This document shows positions 34,518-45,119 of a stretch of 64,000 bases of DNA, one piece after another. The notes beneath the pieces are model-generated. The model was given only the letters and a program-made list of their open reading frames with translations. It did not search any database and had not been told where the DNA came from. This DNA is from Cyclaneusma minus. Lineage: Eukaryota > Ascomycota > Leotiomycetes > Marthamycetales > Marthamycetaceae. The stretch spans positions 69,870 through 133,869 of the forward strand of contig JAKZHN010000010.1 in assembly GCA_037179335.1 (NCBI GenBank), in the 5' to 3' direction. The position numbers and the translations under genes are program-made. Each line of letters begins with the position of its first letter. The stretch's first letter is position 1.

Positions 34518-34913
34518 CAGTGTGGGGGAAACTAAATGACAAAAACTAAAGTCTGAATTTTAGTTTAAAACTTTAAGTTTATCTAAACGTTTGGTCTCCA
34601 AGATTTTAAAATTATTTGAAGATAAACTTAAGTTTCAGGGGTATTAGAAATACCCGAAAATACCAGGTTAAAAACATGGTTTTTAAAGCGAAAAACAGAT
34701 TTTGACCTTGTATTTGGGGTTAAGTTTAAAAGTAATTTGAATTTTGATATAAGCTAAATCGTATTAGGCATTAACTGTTTTTGGGTGGGGCCACGTGATT
34801 GATGCCTGAAACTAAAACTTACAAGATTAACTTAAAACTAAACTTTCTTTTTAGATTTAGTTCATCTAAACTAATTTTCTTTAGTTCCTAAGATTTTAGT
34901 TTCCCCCACACTG
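34518..34913. mobile_element. hAT-type miniature element A, copy 2 (intact ends)
   Basis: A 396-bp element with perfect 19-bp terminal inverted repeats, CAGTGTGGGGGAAACTAAA at 34518 and its complement ending at 34913. It has no coding capacity. The interior includes GGGGCCACGTGATTGATGCC, also found in copy 1 (about 21125-21145) and in the partial copy ending at 57122. CAG ends and the 8-bp duplication of copy 1 point to the hAT superfamily. I do not see a convincing target duplication for this copy. Confidence 0.8.
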
Positions 34914-35195
34914 CATGGTATGAGTTTCAGTACTTGAGTCACATACATTGAGGATCAAGTGGAGTGTGTTGTTATTCCGTCCTTATCGTGTGAGAAATCC
35001 CATTCGAAAAGAAGAAAGCTCCTTTCCCTCCCAGGATTCAACACAACAAGTGTCTTAGCCCGGGCGAACGTTTGCAATGCTCAATCTTGTGTACAATGAC
35101 TCCAGCCACCAGACCACACCGTCAACCTCTGATCAAATTCACAGATCAAACTGAGGTAGGATGAGGAGTTTCTGCGTATTTGCGTTAGGAAGTGG

Positions 35196-35774
35196 ATGCG
35201 TGAAGTGGACAGAAATGGTGAGGAGGCGAAGCAGCGTCTGGCGCTGGCTGCTACTTGGGTATGACTTCGACATTGTTGATTTCTCACTACTTTCTACAAT
35301 CTGTGATTTGGAAATGCTGACATTTACCTTCTGTTATAGATCTGGGGACGCTGTCAGAAGCGTCGCGACCGCGTGAATGTCCTCTGGGAGAACCGCCGCA
35401 TTGCCAAGAAAGTTCCCGATCTGATTATTGAGCCGACCAGCATCGTCAAAGCCGTCCTGATGTTGCAGAAGATGGTTCTGCAGATGACGTACAATGGACG
35501 CAATACTGTCTGGGATTTGGGTGATTTATTGCAGGCTGTGAATGGCATCAAGGATGAGAAAGTGGATGATGCTCAAGAGAAAGAGTTGGTTAAACGACTT
35601 CTTGCTTTCAAGATCGACGGAAATGCTGGTGGTGAGGAGGAAGATCAGGAGCACAAGACTGATTATGAGATGTCTGGAGCCGAGGATTACAATGCTGAAG
35701 GCAAGTTGGTTCTGGTGTTGGCGAGCGCGGTCAGGAAATGTTTGAGTGATGGGAAGTATGCGGATGAGAAGTAG
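35196..35774 (+). CDS. Uncharacterised protein, possibly truncated by an in-frame stop
   Basis: I do not recognise this protein. Exons 35196-35258 and 35340-35774, with an 81-nt intron (GTATGA...TTATAG); 165 aa from the ATG of MREVDRNGEEAK. The frame is also open upstream for 11 codons to a possible splice acceptor at 35157-35159, so a 5' exon may be missing. The sequence is charged and helical: KKVPDLIIEPTSIVKAVLML, then an acidic linker and LVLVLASAVRKCL. After the TAG at 35772 the same frame stays open to 36008 with a Glu/Asp-rich tail (MELEMHLEDLEKELGG), so the stop may be a recent nonsense mutation. It lies 280 bp downstream of a miniature transposon. Confidence 0.45.
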
Positions 35775-36008
35775 AAGATGGAGTTGGAGATGCATTTGGA
35801 GGATCTTGAGAAGGAGCTCGGGGGCATTGATGGCGGTGATGCCTTGGATGGAAATGGTATGCAAGATGGCGATGATCACGTTATGGAGGGTTGGGTGACC
35901 CACGAGGACAAAGATAGAAACGAAAGTCTTTGGGAATGGTATTACGCTGTTGAGAAGCTTGCGTTGTTCTTGCATATACGGGCTGTGACATACCTATTTT
36001 TATGTTAG

Positions 36009-36930
36009 TCTAGCTTTCACGTGCAGAGAATGATGAAGCAAGGCTGGTGAGAAATGCCCCCAATTTGACGATTCGAACGAAGGAAACGAGGAAGTAAATT
36101 CTTGTCCGCATGCACGCGCATTCGTGGCCCTGCGTGCATATACGGGGTCATGTGACTCGATCCCATATAAAACTCCTTCACGTTTCATCAGCAATCGCTC
36201 GCTCGGCTGCATCAAAAGCGAGCAGGAAGCAAGAGGGGAAAAAGGCAAAAGAGCAAAAGCGGCAGAAACCTAAAAAAAAAAAGTAAAAAAAAGGTGAGTA
36301 TCTTGGGAGCTCGAATAGGGACGGTTGCAGATTCCTCACAAACCTTACGGTTCGGGTTTTTCAGAAGTTAGGTGGACGATAATCAACCTTGCCTAACCAC
36401 TCTGCCAACTAATTGGTTTTTGGGACATGGGACTTGATACTGTGTTGGAAAATTCTTGCTTGCTTGACCTATATACTAGAATTTCTGAAATGCCCCTTTC
36501 CCAACCCAGCTCCTCCCGCCCAGTCCTCGTTCATCTGCCGACTTCCTACACCCAGCTTATGCCTCTTTCTGACCTTTCTTTCTCCCGCGCTACCCTCTCC
36601 CATGAGCTCTTCCAGCCTCAAGACACTCCTGTGCTGTCCTTTTCCCGCGCTTCCCTTGCCCTCCGCCGTCTTTTCCTGCGCCGCCCGCCTCCAGTCTCGA
36701 CTTTCTCCAATATTGGCCTCGTCCCAACCCGGCTCTTCCAGCTTCACTCTCCTCCGCGCCCGTCGCTTAAGGCACCACAAAAGGCCCGTCCCGCCTCCCG
36801 TCCTTTGCATTCTCCCACAGTCTGTCGCCTTCCCTCATCCACATCCTGCCAGTTCGAGCTCCCCAACCGCCCCACTTTCAAGCTCACAACAACCACCAAA
36901 ATCAACTGCGCAATCTCACTACCATCCACG
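36009..36930. other. Region upstream of the unknown 462-aa gene
   Basis: Holds RNA family R copy 2 on the minus strand (36272-36475) and a CT-rich stretch. From about 36290 to 36770 it is homologous to 55694-56205 in the same orientation. A TATA-like ATATAAAA lies near 36165. Confidence 0.6.
36272..36475 (-). ncRNA. Candidate Pol III RNA, family R, copy 2
   Basis: Read on the minus strand: TATATA at 36475-36470, A box TGGCAGAGTGG at 36407-36397 (a perfect tRNA-type A box), stem GTTAGG (36397-36392) with CCTAAC (36372-36367), GNRA hairpin CGAACC-GTAA-GGTTTG (36354-36339), TCTGC (36331-36327) pairing with GCAGA of the A box, B-box-like ATTCGAGC near 36317-36308, then T-runs near 36292-36285 and 36282-36272. 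It is closely related to copy 3 and more distantly to copy 1. On the plus strand the same stretch looks like a GTGAGT...TTTTCAG intron (36294-36363), an alternative reading. Confidence 0.5.
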
Positions 36931-38378
36931 ATGGCGAAAGGCAAGCCTAGCAAACGTGTTAGGGACTGGCAGCGTGGCTATGCTCTCCCCTACCGCCCAC
37001 CTGCTCGTCCTGAGCAATCCGCGCAAGCAGCCGGTCCCTCTTCGTCTGTTGCTGCCTCAGACTCGGATATGAACATCGCCACACCTGTCCCGGATTCTGA
37101 ACATGCTGGATCCTCAACTACTGTCTCGGCTTCAAGAATTGACCCCACTCGTAGAAACCATCTCGAGCCGTCTGCATCTGCGGTGTCCTCTCTCCAATCC
37201 TCGGCTGATGTTTCTGGTCACATTGGTGATGCTCACATGAGAGTCGCCACTGGACCTGACCCAGTACCGCAGAATACAGTCTTGTCATCGGTTACTACAT
37301 CGAGTTCCAACACACTTCTGCCACCCACACCCGCAGTATCAGCTGCTGATTCCCAGGCAAATGACCCTGGTCATTCGGAGGATGTTGAAATGGAGGATGT
37401 CGAAATGGAGGACCCAATGGATCGATTGAACATCCCAACCTACCGAAGCGGTTTTTGGAACCTTATGACCAAGGTCAGGTATGTGGGTTTCGCTGCCGAT
37501 GTCAACGAAGCCAATCCCGGTGTACCCATAAACCGTCCCACCATGGACCTTCTTTGGCGTCAGGTTGTGATGGCAGCATTTGAGGCGTGGCCACAGAGTG
37601 AACGTCGCCAGGGACGTGCGCAGACTCCCGCTCGTTACTACCTCGCGTATGCCCTTCAAATGGTATGTCTTCGTCAAGCATTCTCCCAGTACATGGCACT
37701 TACTAACTATCCTGTGTCTAGTCCAATCCCAGAAATCACGGCCTTGCGCTCCCCCGAAAAGGCCATCACACCGTGCAGTCCTACTGGGCCTCGAGAAAGG
37801 CAAAGCATCCAGGTTTAGATATCGGAGCTGCTGAAGCCGAACAAGATATATTCTCAGACGTCTCGATGAACATCGGCATGTCGGATGAACTTGCCAGGAT
37901 TCTGAACGACATGGAACCATCGGAAGGCGCCGCCAATGAGACTGAAGAATTTGATGATGACATGATGGCAATTCTGGACGCGAGTCTAGCAGAGGATGAA
38001 GCCGCAGACCTGGCCGACCTGCGACATCTACAAAGTATTCGCGAGGCTCTGGTCGAAATTTGGAAGGACCGATATTCTAGCGAGCATATGGGAGATCAGA
38101 GAAGCCTTGAACGAGCCGCTGCCCAGTATGCAGGGTATCTGGTTCCGATGGATATTGATGGCTTAGGAGCGCAGACCGATTGGGAGTCGATGGCTGGACA
38201 TTTCATGAGACGGCGTAGGCAGGATGAGGCCGAGGGTCGTGGTACAGCTGAGGATCTTGAGGAGTACTGGGCACGGCTTCGTGAGCTGACAACGAGGGAT
38301 CTGATTTTGAACCTGAGTGAGGATTACCAGGAGGAGGAAAAGCAGAACTGGGAGAATGACTGGGAAGATGAAGAGTAG
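36931..38378 (+). CDS. Uncharacterised protein of 462 aa, has a broken paralogue nearby
   Basis: I do not recognise this protein. Exons 36931-37662 and 37722-38378, with a 59-nt intron (GTATGT, branch TACTAAC, TAG); frame is kept exactly. The chosen start, MAKGKPSKRVRDWQRGY, begins after the upstream block that also occurs as non-coding repeat at 55.7-56.2 kb; the open frame itself runs back to 36427. Residues about 30-165 are Ser/Pro-rich and disordered. A repeat VEMEDVEMED comes next, then a folded-looking region (RSGFWNLMTKVRYVGFAADV, INRPTMDLLWRQVVMAAFEAW, then RYYLAYALQM at the splice), and an acidic helical C-terminus. The region VEMED to AAFEAWP is matched by a disrupted copy at 45185-45430, so it belongs to a multicopy family. 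Confidence 0.65.
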
Positions 38379-38714
38379 GATTTGATTGTTTGTGTCTCTC
38401 TACTCGGTGTTGATCAGAGGTTGACGGTGTGGTTTGGTGGCTCGAGTTATTTGTAGGCAAGATTGAGCATTACACACATTTCCAGCTGAGATACTTGTTG
38501 CGTTGGAGTCTGGAAGGGAAGGAGTTTTCTTCCTTTGCGACTGGGGCTACTAGCACGCAAGTGTGGAATAAAATCACAGATCCATCCAATTGATCCTCAA
38601 TGTATGTGACTTACCTCAGTACTAGAAGATTCTGTTTATCGTGTGACAGGCTCGGATCTCTTGTACGTGTCAACTGTTATTTGAGGCTCTCAGGGGATGG
38701 ACAAGAGGAGCACA
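38379..38714. other. Convergent 3' flanks
   Basis: Gap between the 3' ends of the unknown 462-aa gene (+) and dihydroorotase (-). Nothing else recognised. Confidence 0.5.
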
Positions 38715-40330
38715 TTATTGCTCCTTGCTCCACCTCAAACTCAAAACCTCGTCCCCTGCCCTACTGCACACGACCTCCACACTCTCACTCTTGATCGCAT
38801 TCACAATCTTCTCTCCCTTCCTCTCCAGCACAACCGTTTCCCTCTTCCCCTCGCCATCTTTCTTATACCCAACCCCATAAAATTCCCTCCCATTCCGCGA
38901 CAAAAAGCCCTCCAGCACCTCTTTCGTAACCTCCTCCTTAATCACCCCCTTCTCGACAGCCTCCTCAAGAGCAAGCAACACATACTGTGTCACGTACGAC
39001 TGCGTAAACACACCAGCAGCGGTATCGGACTTGCCCGTAGGGCCGCCGCGCTTGGCAACTAAAGGGTGTGGTGCGCTGTCGCTGCCGAAGAAGAACTTGG
39101 GATTGCCGGACACGACGGCACGGATGAGGGCGTTGCGGTCGGCGGGGGTTTTGGCGACGGGTTTGCAGAATGCGAAGGGGTTTTTGCCCCAGTCGTTGAC
39201 GGTTAGGTAGAGGTGGTGGGCTGTTATGGTTGCTATGGCTTTGTGTCAGCACGTGCTTGTTCTCAATCAAAACATATCTGTTGGGAAAAGCAAGAATTGA
39301 TGCTGAGGAAAGTAGAGAAGTACCGGCAACCGTGGGGCCGCAGGCTTTCACAGCTTCAATTGCAGCAGCTGTGGTGCAGTGCTCGAGGATGATTCGAAGC
39401 TTGGGAAATCGCTCATGAAGCCCTTTCAGGGTTGGAAGAAAGGCTTCTTCGGCATCAAGAACGGTGATATCGGAGCCTTTGGTGCTTGGCACTTCACCGT
39501 GGAGGTTGAGGACTAAGTTGTGTTGTTCCATAGCAGCAAAGACGGGATAGAATGCTTCGTAGGAGCTGACCCCCGAGGCGGAGTTTGTGGTCACTCCTGG
39601 AATCTTGTCAGACGAATCATGATAAGTTCAGGTGTTCAGAAACATGTGTGTTGGTGAGGGCTGAAGATACGAACCTTGAGGGTAGACTTTTACGCCTGTG
39701 ATTCCCCTGGCGGCGGCTTCCGCAATGGTCTCAGGGGTAATGGAGGAGTATGGAAGTGTCAGCTGAATATCTGTGCTGAAAGGGATAGGAAACACTTATG
39801 TGAAGGTAAAGTGACATGAGATACTGGACGTTTGGCTCGATCTCCTCCAGCTGTTTCTTGTACGCAAGAGCTTGACCAACCGTTGTGATCTCTGGTTGAA
39901 GGTTCGGCTGCGTTCAATCAGTCTATCGTTCTGATGGAGGTTTCATGACTGCTGCTTCCAGATCTTTGGGGGTCTCAAAGAGCTAAGTTGTCTCACAAAG
40001 AGGATGAATCGAATCGAAGATCTTTCGATCATTAGAATCGTCGGGCAACGCTTCTCTCAGGTTGAAAGGGGGCTTGTCACGTGACGAGAATGAACAGTTT
40101 GCTTTTCTCCTTTTCAAAGATGACCACAAAACTCCAAACTCATGACAGAAACCCCAAAGGGGTAAAATTAAAAGGGCATAGTGAAAAGTGCTCACCATGA
40201 CAAAAACCAAGTCTGCTCCGCCGCGTCGAATCTCTGGGACGACGAGCTTCATCATTTCAGCTTGCCTCAGATGGACATGCATATCTGCCGTCGGCAGCAG
40301 CTCAATGGACTGCATTTCCCTGAGACGCAT
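38715..40330 (-). CDS. URA4: Dihydroorotase (pyrimidine biosynthesis), with an AT-AC intron
   Basis: Converts carbamoyl-aspartate to dihydroorotate in de novo pyrimidine synthesis. Exons on the minus strand: 40330-40196, 39907-39800, 39747-39675, 39596-39324 and 39232-38715; 368 aa, the normal fungal length. Metal-site residues are all present: HVH in DMHVHLR (about 18-20), the lysine of GVKVYPQG (about 101), LNLHGE, LEHCTT and FGSDSAPH. Introns 1, 3 and 4 are GT-AG. Intron 2 (39799-39748, 52 nt) starts ATAAGT and ends CATAC with branch CTGAC; only this cut joins YLMSLYLH to SSITPETIAEAA without a gap against the family. A second ATG (40315) is an alternative start. It is divergent from IMPACT/YIH1 with 375 bp between starts. 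Confidence 0.93.
39748..39799 (-). other. Putative AT-AC intron in dihydroorotase
   Basis: Minus-strand intron of 52 nt with 5' end ATAAGTGTTT, branch-like GCTGAC, and 3' end ACTTCCATAC. The 5' site is the normal U2 consensus GTAAGT with the first G changed to A, and the last base is C instead of G, a pairing known for U2-type AT-AC introns. A GT-AG alternative (a 49-nt intron from GTATCT to TTTCAG) keeps frame but destroys the conserved YLMSLYLH strand and has no good branch site. Confidence 0.75.
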
Positions 40331-40705
40331 TTTGTGTGGTCGTTCGGTGTGTTTTTGTGTGAAATCTTTCAGGGATTCTGTAAACCTACGGTCACGTCTC
40401 GATTCTCGAAAAAGCAGGTTCGCTGTAGCGAGACTCCAAGGACTTGGAATGAAGAGAAGAGCCTGGATCGTTAGATATGTGTAGAAGAAGAGCGATTTTG
40501 ATATTTTTCGAGCTTCACCAGAGATCAATTCAAACAAGCACGCTCGCCGGCGCCCCCACTCAATGGAAATTTTGGTGGGTACTCTTGATGCCTCAGATCT
40601 CAGGCACCTGCCAAGCCCGCAATCGGGATCTCTCGGCACCGACATTTACCGTCAATTCCGAACACCTCTGAAGATATCGCGACACAAACGACAACGTTCT
40701 CCACG

Positions 40706-41557
40706 ATGGATGAGTTAGCCGATGAGGTTGAAGCCATCAACTCAATATATGGCGAAAACACTCTCGCTGGAACGGACGAAGGGAAAATCTATGTCCTAAG
40801 CCTCCCACAAGAAACAACAACACTCCGACTCCGATTTCCAGAGACATATCCCGACATCCCACCAGAAGTTCTCGGGACTCAAAGCTCCGGCGACCACGCT
40901 AAGAAAGGAGAAGCTGCTCACATCCTCAATGTATTCCGCGAAACTCTCGGTACCACATTCGTACCAGGACAAGTCTGTCTCTTCGACGTCATTGAAGAAG
41001 TGAACAACCTTCTCGCAACCGATCCTATCTCTCGGCCGCCACCACCAAAATCATCTGAAAATCACGAGATCGCCGGAACAGAAGCCAACGATGCCACGAA
41101 TGATTTACGAACAAGCTCACATCTCCCCCCGAAAGATGATCCCCCTCCTTGGACCATCTCCGAAGTCATCACAGAGCTGAAATCCGTTTTCGTAGCGCGT
41201 TGCGCGACAGTCTCTTCTCCATCACAAGCCAAAACCTATCTCTCACATTTGTTGGATAGCGACAAAAAGGTCGCCAAAGCAACACACAACATCACAGCCT
41301 GGCGAATCAAGGCCGGTAACGGCGTGACGTTTCAGGACTGTGATGATGATGGCGAGACGGCGGCGGGAGGAAGGGTGCTGCATTTGATGCAGCTTATGGA
41401 TTTATGGAATGTGATGGTTGTGGTTACGAGATGGTATGGAGGTCAGAAACTTGGGCCGGCGAGGTTTGGCATTATCAATGGGGTGGCGAGGGATGCTTTT
41501 GTGAGGGCGGGCTTGGTGAGGGAGAAGGAGGAGAAGGGGAAGAAGGAGAAACGGTAA
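40706..41557 (+). CDS. YIH1: IMPACT/YIH1 family protein (RWD + IMPACT domain)
   Basis: Regulator that competes with the kinase GCN2 for GCN1 and so dampens the amino-acid starvation response; cytoplasmic. It is a single exon of 283 aa, with the ATG in MDELADEVEAINSIYG. The RWD domain covers about residues 1-110 (EVEAINSIYGE, LRLRFPETYPDIPPEVLG). After a disordered linker the IMPACT domain covers about 150-270: VFVARCATVSSPSQAKTYL, KVAKATHNITAWRI, and VVVTRWYGGQKLGPARFG followed by IINGVARDAF. The C-terminus is Lys/Glu-rich. It shares a short divergent promoter with dihydroorotase, which may couple transcription, though the products have no known direct link. Confidence 0.92.
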   Translation: MDELADEVEAINSIYGENTLAGTDEGKIYVLSLPQETTTLRLRFPETYPDIPPEVLGTQSSGDHAKKGEAAHILNVFRETLGTTFVPGQVCLFDVIEEVNNLLATDPISRPPPPKSSENHEIAGTEANDATNDLRTSSHLPPKDDPPPWTISEVITELKSVFVARCATVSSPSQAKTYLSHLLDSDKKVAKATHNITAWRIKAGNGVTFQDCDDDGETAAGGRVLHLMQLMDLWNVMVVVTRWYGGQKLGPARFGIINGVARDAFVRAGLVREKEEKGKKEKR

Positions 41558-42338
41558 TGGAGGAGGGATGGGCTGGAGATGGTGGCCTTCTAGTTCTTTA
41601 TGAGGAAGATCCAATTCCACTTCCCTTCAGTTTGGCTGAACTACTACAATGTTACGCTTTGGACCTGAGGGTTATTCTGCTGGTAGATAACCTCTTTGGG
41701 TAGAACCGGGATACGTCACACTTCCCCTTTCCGAAGGTAGAAACGGCTCTCCAACTTCTACATTTCAATCCGTGCCGATGAACGGCAGTGATGAACTTCT
41801 ATCTCGTCCTCATGCTTCATTACGGCTTTGGTTTACTAATTCATACTTGAGAGCTCAGAGACCAGGTAGGTAACTCAAGAACTACAACCAAGATATCATT
41901 TCTAAAATCCTGGGATCCGGATTTCTCACACCCTCACCTTACCCCTAGGTTTTATAACTGACATTCCTCCGCTTACTTTAGCAGTTATTATTCAATCTTG
42001 CTTAGACTTTGAGAACCCAGTCTTCAATCTACTATCTAGTGCATAGTAACGATGACCTATACTACTTTCATTTTCATTTGTCCATTTTATTGACCAACGA
42101 CGAGATAGTTTAAGTTCGGTCTCGGCAATCGACTTTCGGACTATTGCCGAGGCCGCGCGGGGCGGCGGGGTCAACCGGCGATATCAATTCCCAACTCAAC
42201 CTGACGTATGCCCGTTGACTTTGACGATTCCACGACTACAGCACTCATAGTGATTCGGAGTTACAGTCATTTAGTGAAACTATTAACAACAAAAAAAAAA
42301 CTCAATATCACTGGAAAGTCCAGTGCTAAAACATCAAG
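41558..42338. other. Intergenic region before acetoacetyl-CoA synthetase
   Basis: About 0.8 kb between two genes on the same strand. No repeat, RNA gene or credible coding frame seen. Confidence 0.5.
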
Positions 42339-44792
42339 ATGGATTCGATGGCCGTGCCAAGGAAGCTGTGGGAGCATCCGGATCCAAAAAGTACCAAGAT
42401 ATGGCAATTTATGCAGAAGATTAATCAGAAGGAAGGATTACAGCTCAAGGTCCGTATGATTCCATGATTCTGTACAGCCTTCGTTGTATTCATGTGCCCC
42501 CTTGTATTCGAAGCAAGTCTCTGGTAGCTTTTTCAATTCACAATAGCGCTATGGTACTGGAATAACGTGAACATCCCCTACGACCTCACTCATGCATCTG
42601 AAATCTACTGCGAATTATTCACTGTGGATTGTATACAAACTAACCACATCAACAGACCTTCCAAGACCTCTACCAATACTCCATCACCCACCGGAGTTCA
42701 TTCTGGTCCCTCGTATTCCACTTCCTCAACCTCATCCACAGCGGCACCTACACTCGTGTTGTCGACGAAACCGCCCGAATGGACTCCATTCCCCGCTGGT
42801 TTACAGGCGTATACCTGAACTACGCTGAGAACATTCTCTACAGCCGCCCTCCTAACTCAACCCCATCCCACCGCAGCACAATCGGCAAAGAGGACTACAA
42901 GATCGCCGTAACAGCCGTTCGCGAAGGAGCCACCGAACTGCAGGAACTGACCTGGGCGGCGTTACGAAAGGAAGTCGCCGTTCTGGCAAGTGCCATGCGG
43001 GAGCATGGTATCGAGAAGGGAGATAGAGTTGCGGTGGTGGCGAGTAATAGTATTGACACGCTGAAAGTTTTTCTGGCAACTGCGAGTTTGGGAGGGCTTT
43101 TTAGTAGCAGCAGTACGGACATGGGTGTTCAAGGGATCTTGCAACGACTCGTACAGATAGAGACGAAGTTCGTGTTTATGGACGACTTTGCCGTATACAA
43201 CGGCGAAACCATCGACTTGCGAGATAAGATATGGAGTGTCGTGGAGGGCATGAAAGAAGTCAAGGAGTTTGAGGGTATTGTGACGATGCCGAGATTCAAG
43301 CGTCCTGCGGATGTTGAGGATATTTCGAGAACACAGACTTTAGAGAAGTTTCTGAGAGAGAGTAAGACTGACGAGCTGCATTTTGAAAAGACGGCCTTCA
43401 GCGATCCATTCTTGATAGCGTTTTCAAGTGGCACGACTGGGACGCCAAAGTGTATTGTACATGGTATTGGGAATGTGCTGATTGCTGCGGGAAAGGAGAA
43501 TATGTTACATCGACGCGTGGATGCTGAGTCCGTGACGATGCAGTATACTACGACGGGATGGATCATGTATCTGCAAGGCATTATGACACTGCTTCTCGGC
43601 GCACGGATAGTGCTCTACGATGGCTCTCCATTTCAACCTGATCCGCTGGTTCTGGTCAAGTTGATGGGAGAACAGAAAGTTACAAAGTTTGGGACGAGCC
43701 CGAGGTGGATGCAGGAGATGATGAATAACGGTATTTCGCCGAGGGAGATGGCGGATTTGTCGAATCTGCAGATGGTCACGTCTACGGGGATGGTGCTTTC
43801 CGACCAGCTGTTTGAATGGTTCTACGATGTTGGTTTTCCGTCGAAGGTTCAGCTGGCTAACATTTCAGGGGGTACGGAGATGGTACGTTCAGAAACCTTT
43901 GTTTTTCTTCAAGATTTCGAAGACTTCGGATTGCAATCTGAAGGATGTGTGGTTTGAGACTAACAATGGAGGAAGGCCGGCTGCTTTGGCATGGAAAATC
44001 CCCTAACGCCAGTCTATGTCGGCGGTACCCAAGGTCCATCTCTCGGTGTCGGAATAGCCGTCTACGACTCCCTCATCGAAGGCGGCCCTGGTGTCAAAGG
44101 CACTCCGCTCCCGGATGGCACGTCTGGAGATCTGGTCGGTCCAACTCCGTTTCCCAACATGCCAGTCTTCTTCTGGAACGATCCAGATGGCTCCCGGTAC
44201 CACTCTGCGTATTTCGACAAATTTGACAACGTATGGACACACGGCGATTTCGTTATGATCCATCCCGTCACCAAGGGCCTCATCTTTCTGGGCAGAGCAG
44301 ACGGCGTGCTCAACCCCAGTGGCGTCAGGTTTGGAAGCGCTGAAATCTACAGCGTTTTGGAAAAGAGCTTTCCAACGGTCGCGGATGGGATATGCGTTGG
44401 ACAGAGGCGACCACAAGATCATGATGAGACCGTAATGCTGTTTTTGATGATGAAGCCCGGAGAGCAGTTCTCGAAGAAACTTGTGGATGATGTGAAGAGT
44501 GCCATTAGGAGAGAGCTGAGTCCGAGACATGTACCGAAATATGTGTTTGAGACTCCTGATATTCCGGTACGTGGACACGAATGCCAGAGAGCTGGAAGAA
44601 TTCTTGATCGACGAACTAACTTTGTTACCGTAGACGACGGTGAACTTGAAGAAGGTTGAACTACCGGTAAAGCGGATAGTGAGCGGAAACATTGTGAAGC
44701 CAAGTGGGACCCTGCTCAATCCACAGTCCCTAGACTTCTACTACCAATTTGCGAAGGTGGAGGAGCTAGTGGAGCCCAAGAGCAAAATTTAG
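42339..44792 (+). CDS. Acetoacetyl-CoA synthetase
   Basis: ANL-superfamily enzyme (EC 6.2.1.16) that activates acetoacetate with ATP and CoA in the cytosol, feeding ketone units to lipid or sterol synthesis. Exons 42339-42449, 42656-43882, 43976-44566 and 44634-44792; introns of 206, 93 and 67 nt with CTAAC branches; 695 aa, the family length. Motifs in order are LWEHPDPKST near the start, FQDLYQYSI, MDSIPRWFTGVYLNYAENIL, the P-loop FSSGTTGTPKCIVHG (about 292-306), ISGGTEMAGCFGMENPLTPV across a splice, HGDFVMIHP, GRADGVLNPSGVRFGSAEIY (about 550-570), and TTVNLKKVELPVKRIVSG with PSGTLLNP at the end. All splice phases are 0. Confidence 0.95.
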
Positions 44793-45119
44793 TTATACTG
44801 AATAGCTCAGGTGCTGGTCTAGGGTGTCGCAGGTGCACGTAAAAGGTGGTTCAAAATAGTCATTGATTAGAATGGAGGAGCTCAAGGGAGACCCTCGCGG
44901 TGAGACTACTCCCATCGCTGTAGCTGCCGGATTATGCAATGTGAATAACAGGATTCTGAATCAGACGTACCATTCGAAGCGTGATGGCGATATATTTTTC
45001 AGCTGGTATTCCATTTGGACGCTCTTGCTCCGGCCCAGGCCTGGCAATAGGTCGGGTTGGTCAAGGGCGGCCCGAGTTGGGTCGAGGATTTGGCTGACCC
45101 GTAGGGGACCGGGTGGTAC
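44793..45119. other. GC-rich inverted low-complexity stretch
   Basis: Contains GGTCGGGTTGG (about 45051-45061) and, beyond 45130, CAACCCGACCCC, so the two can pair. It ends where the broken paralogue fragment is cut. No gene seen. Confidence 0.45.

Noticed and set aside
36294..36363. A plus-strand 5' UTR intron (GTGAGT...TTTTTCAG) of the 462-aa gene
   Set aside because: The donor is not conserved in the duplicate at 55.7 kb (GCGTAT there), while RNA pairing and Pol III signals are conserved on the other strand. It remains possible but weaker.
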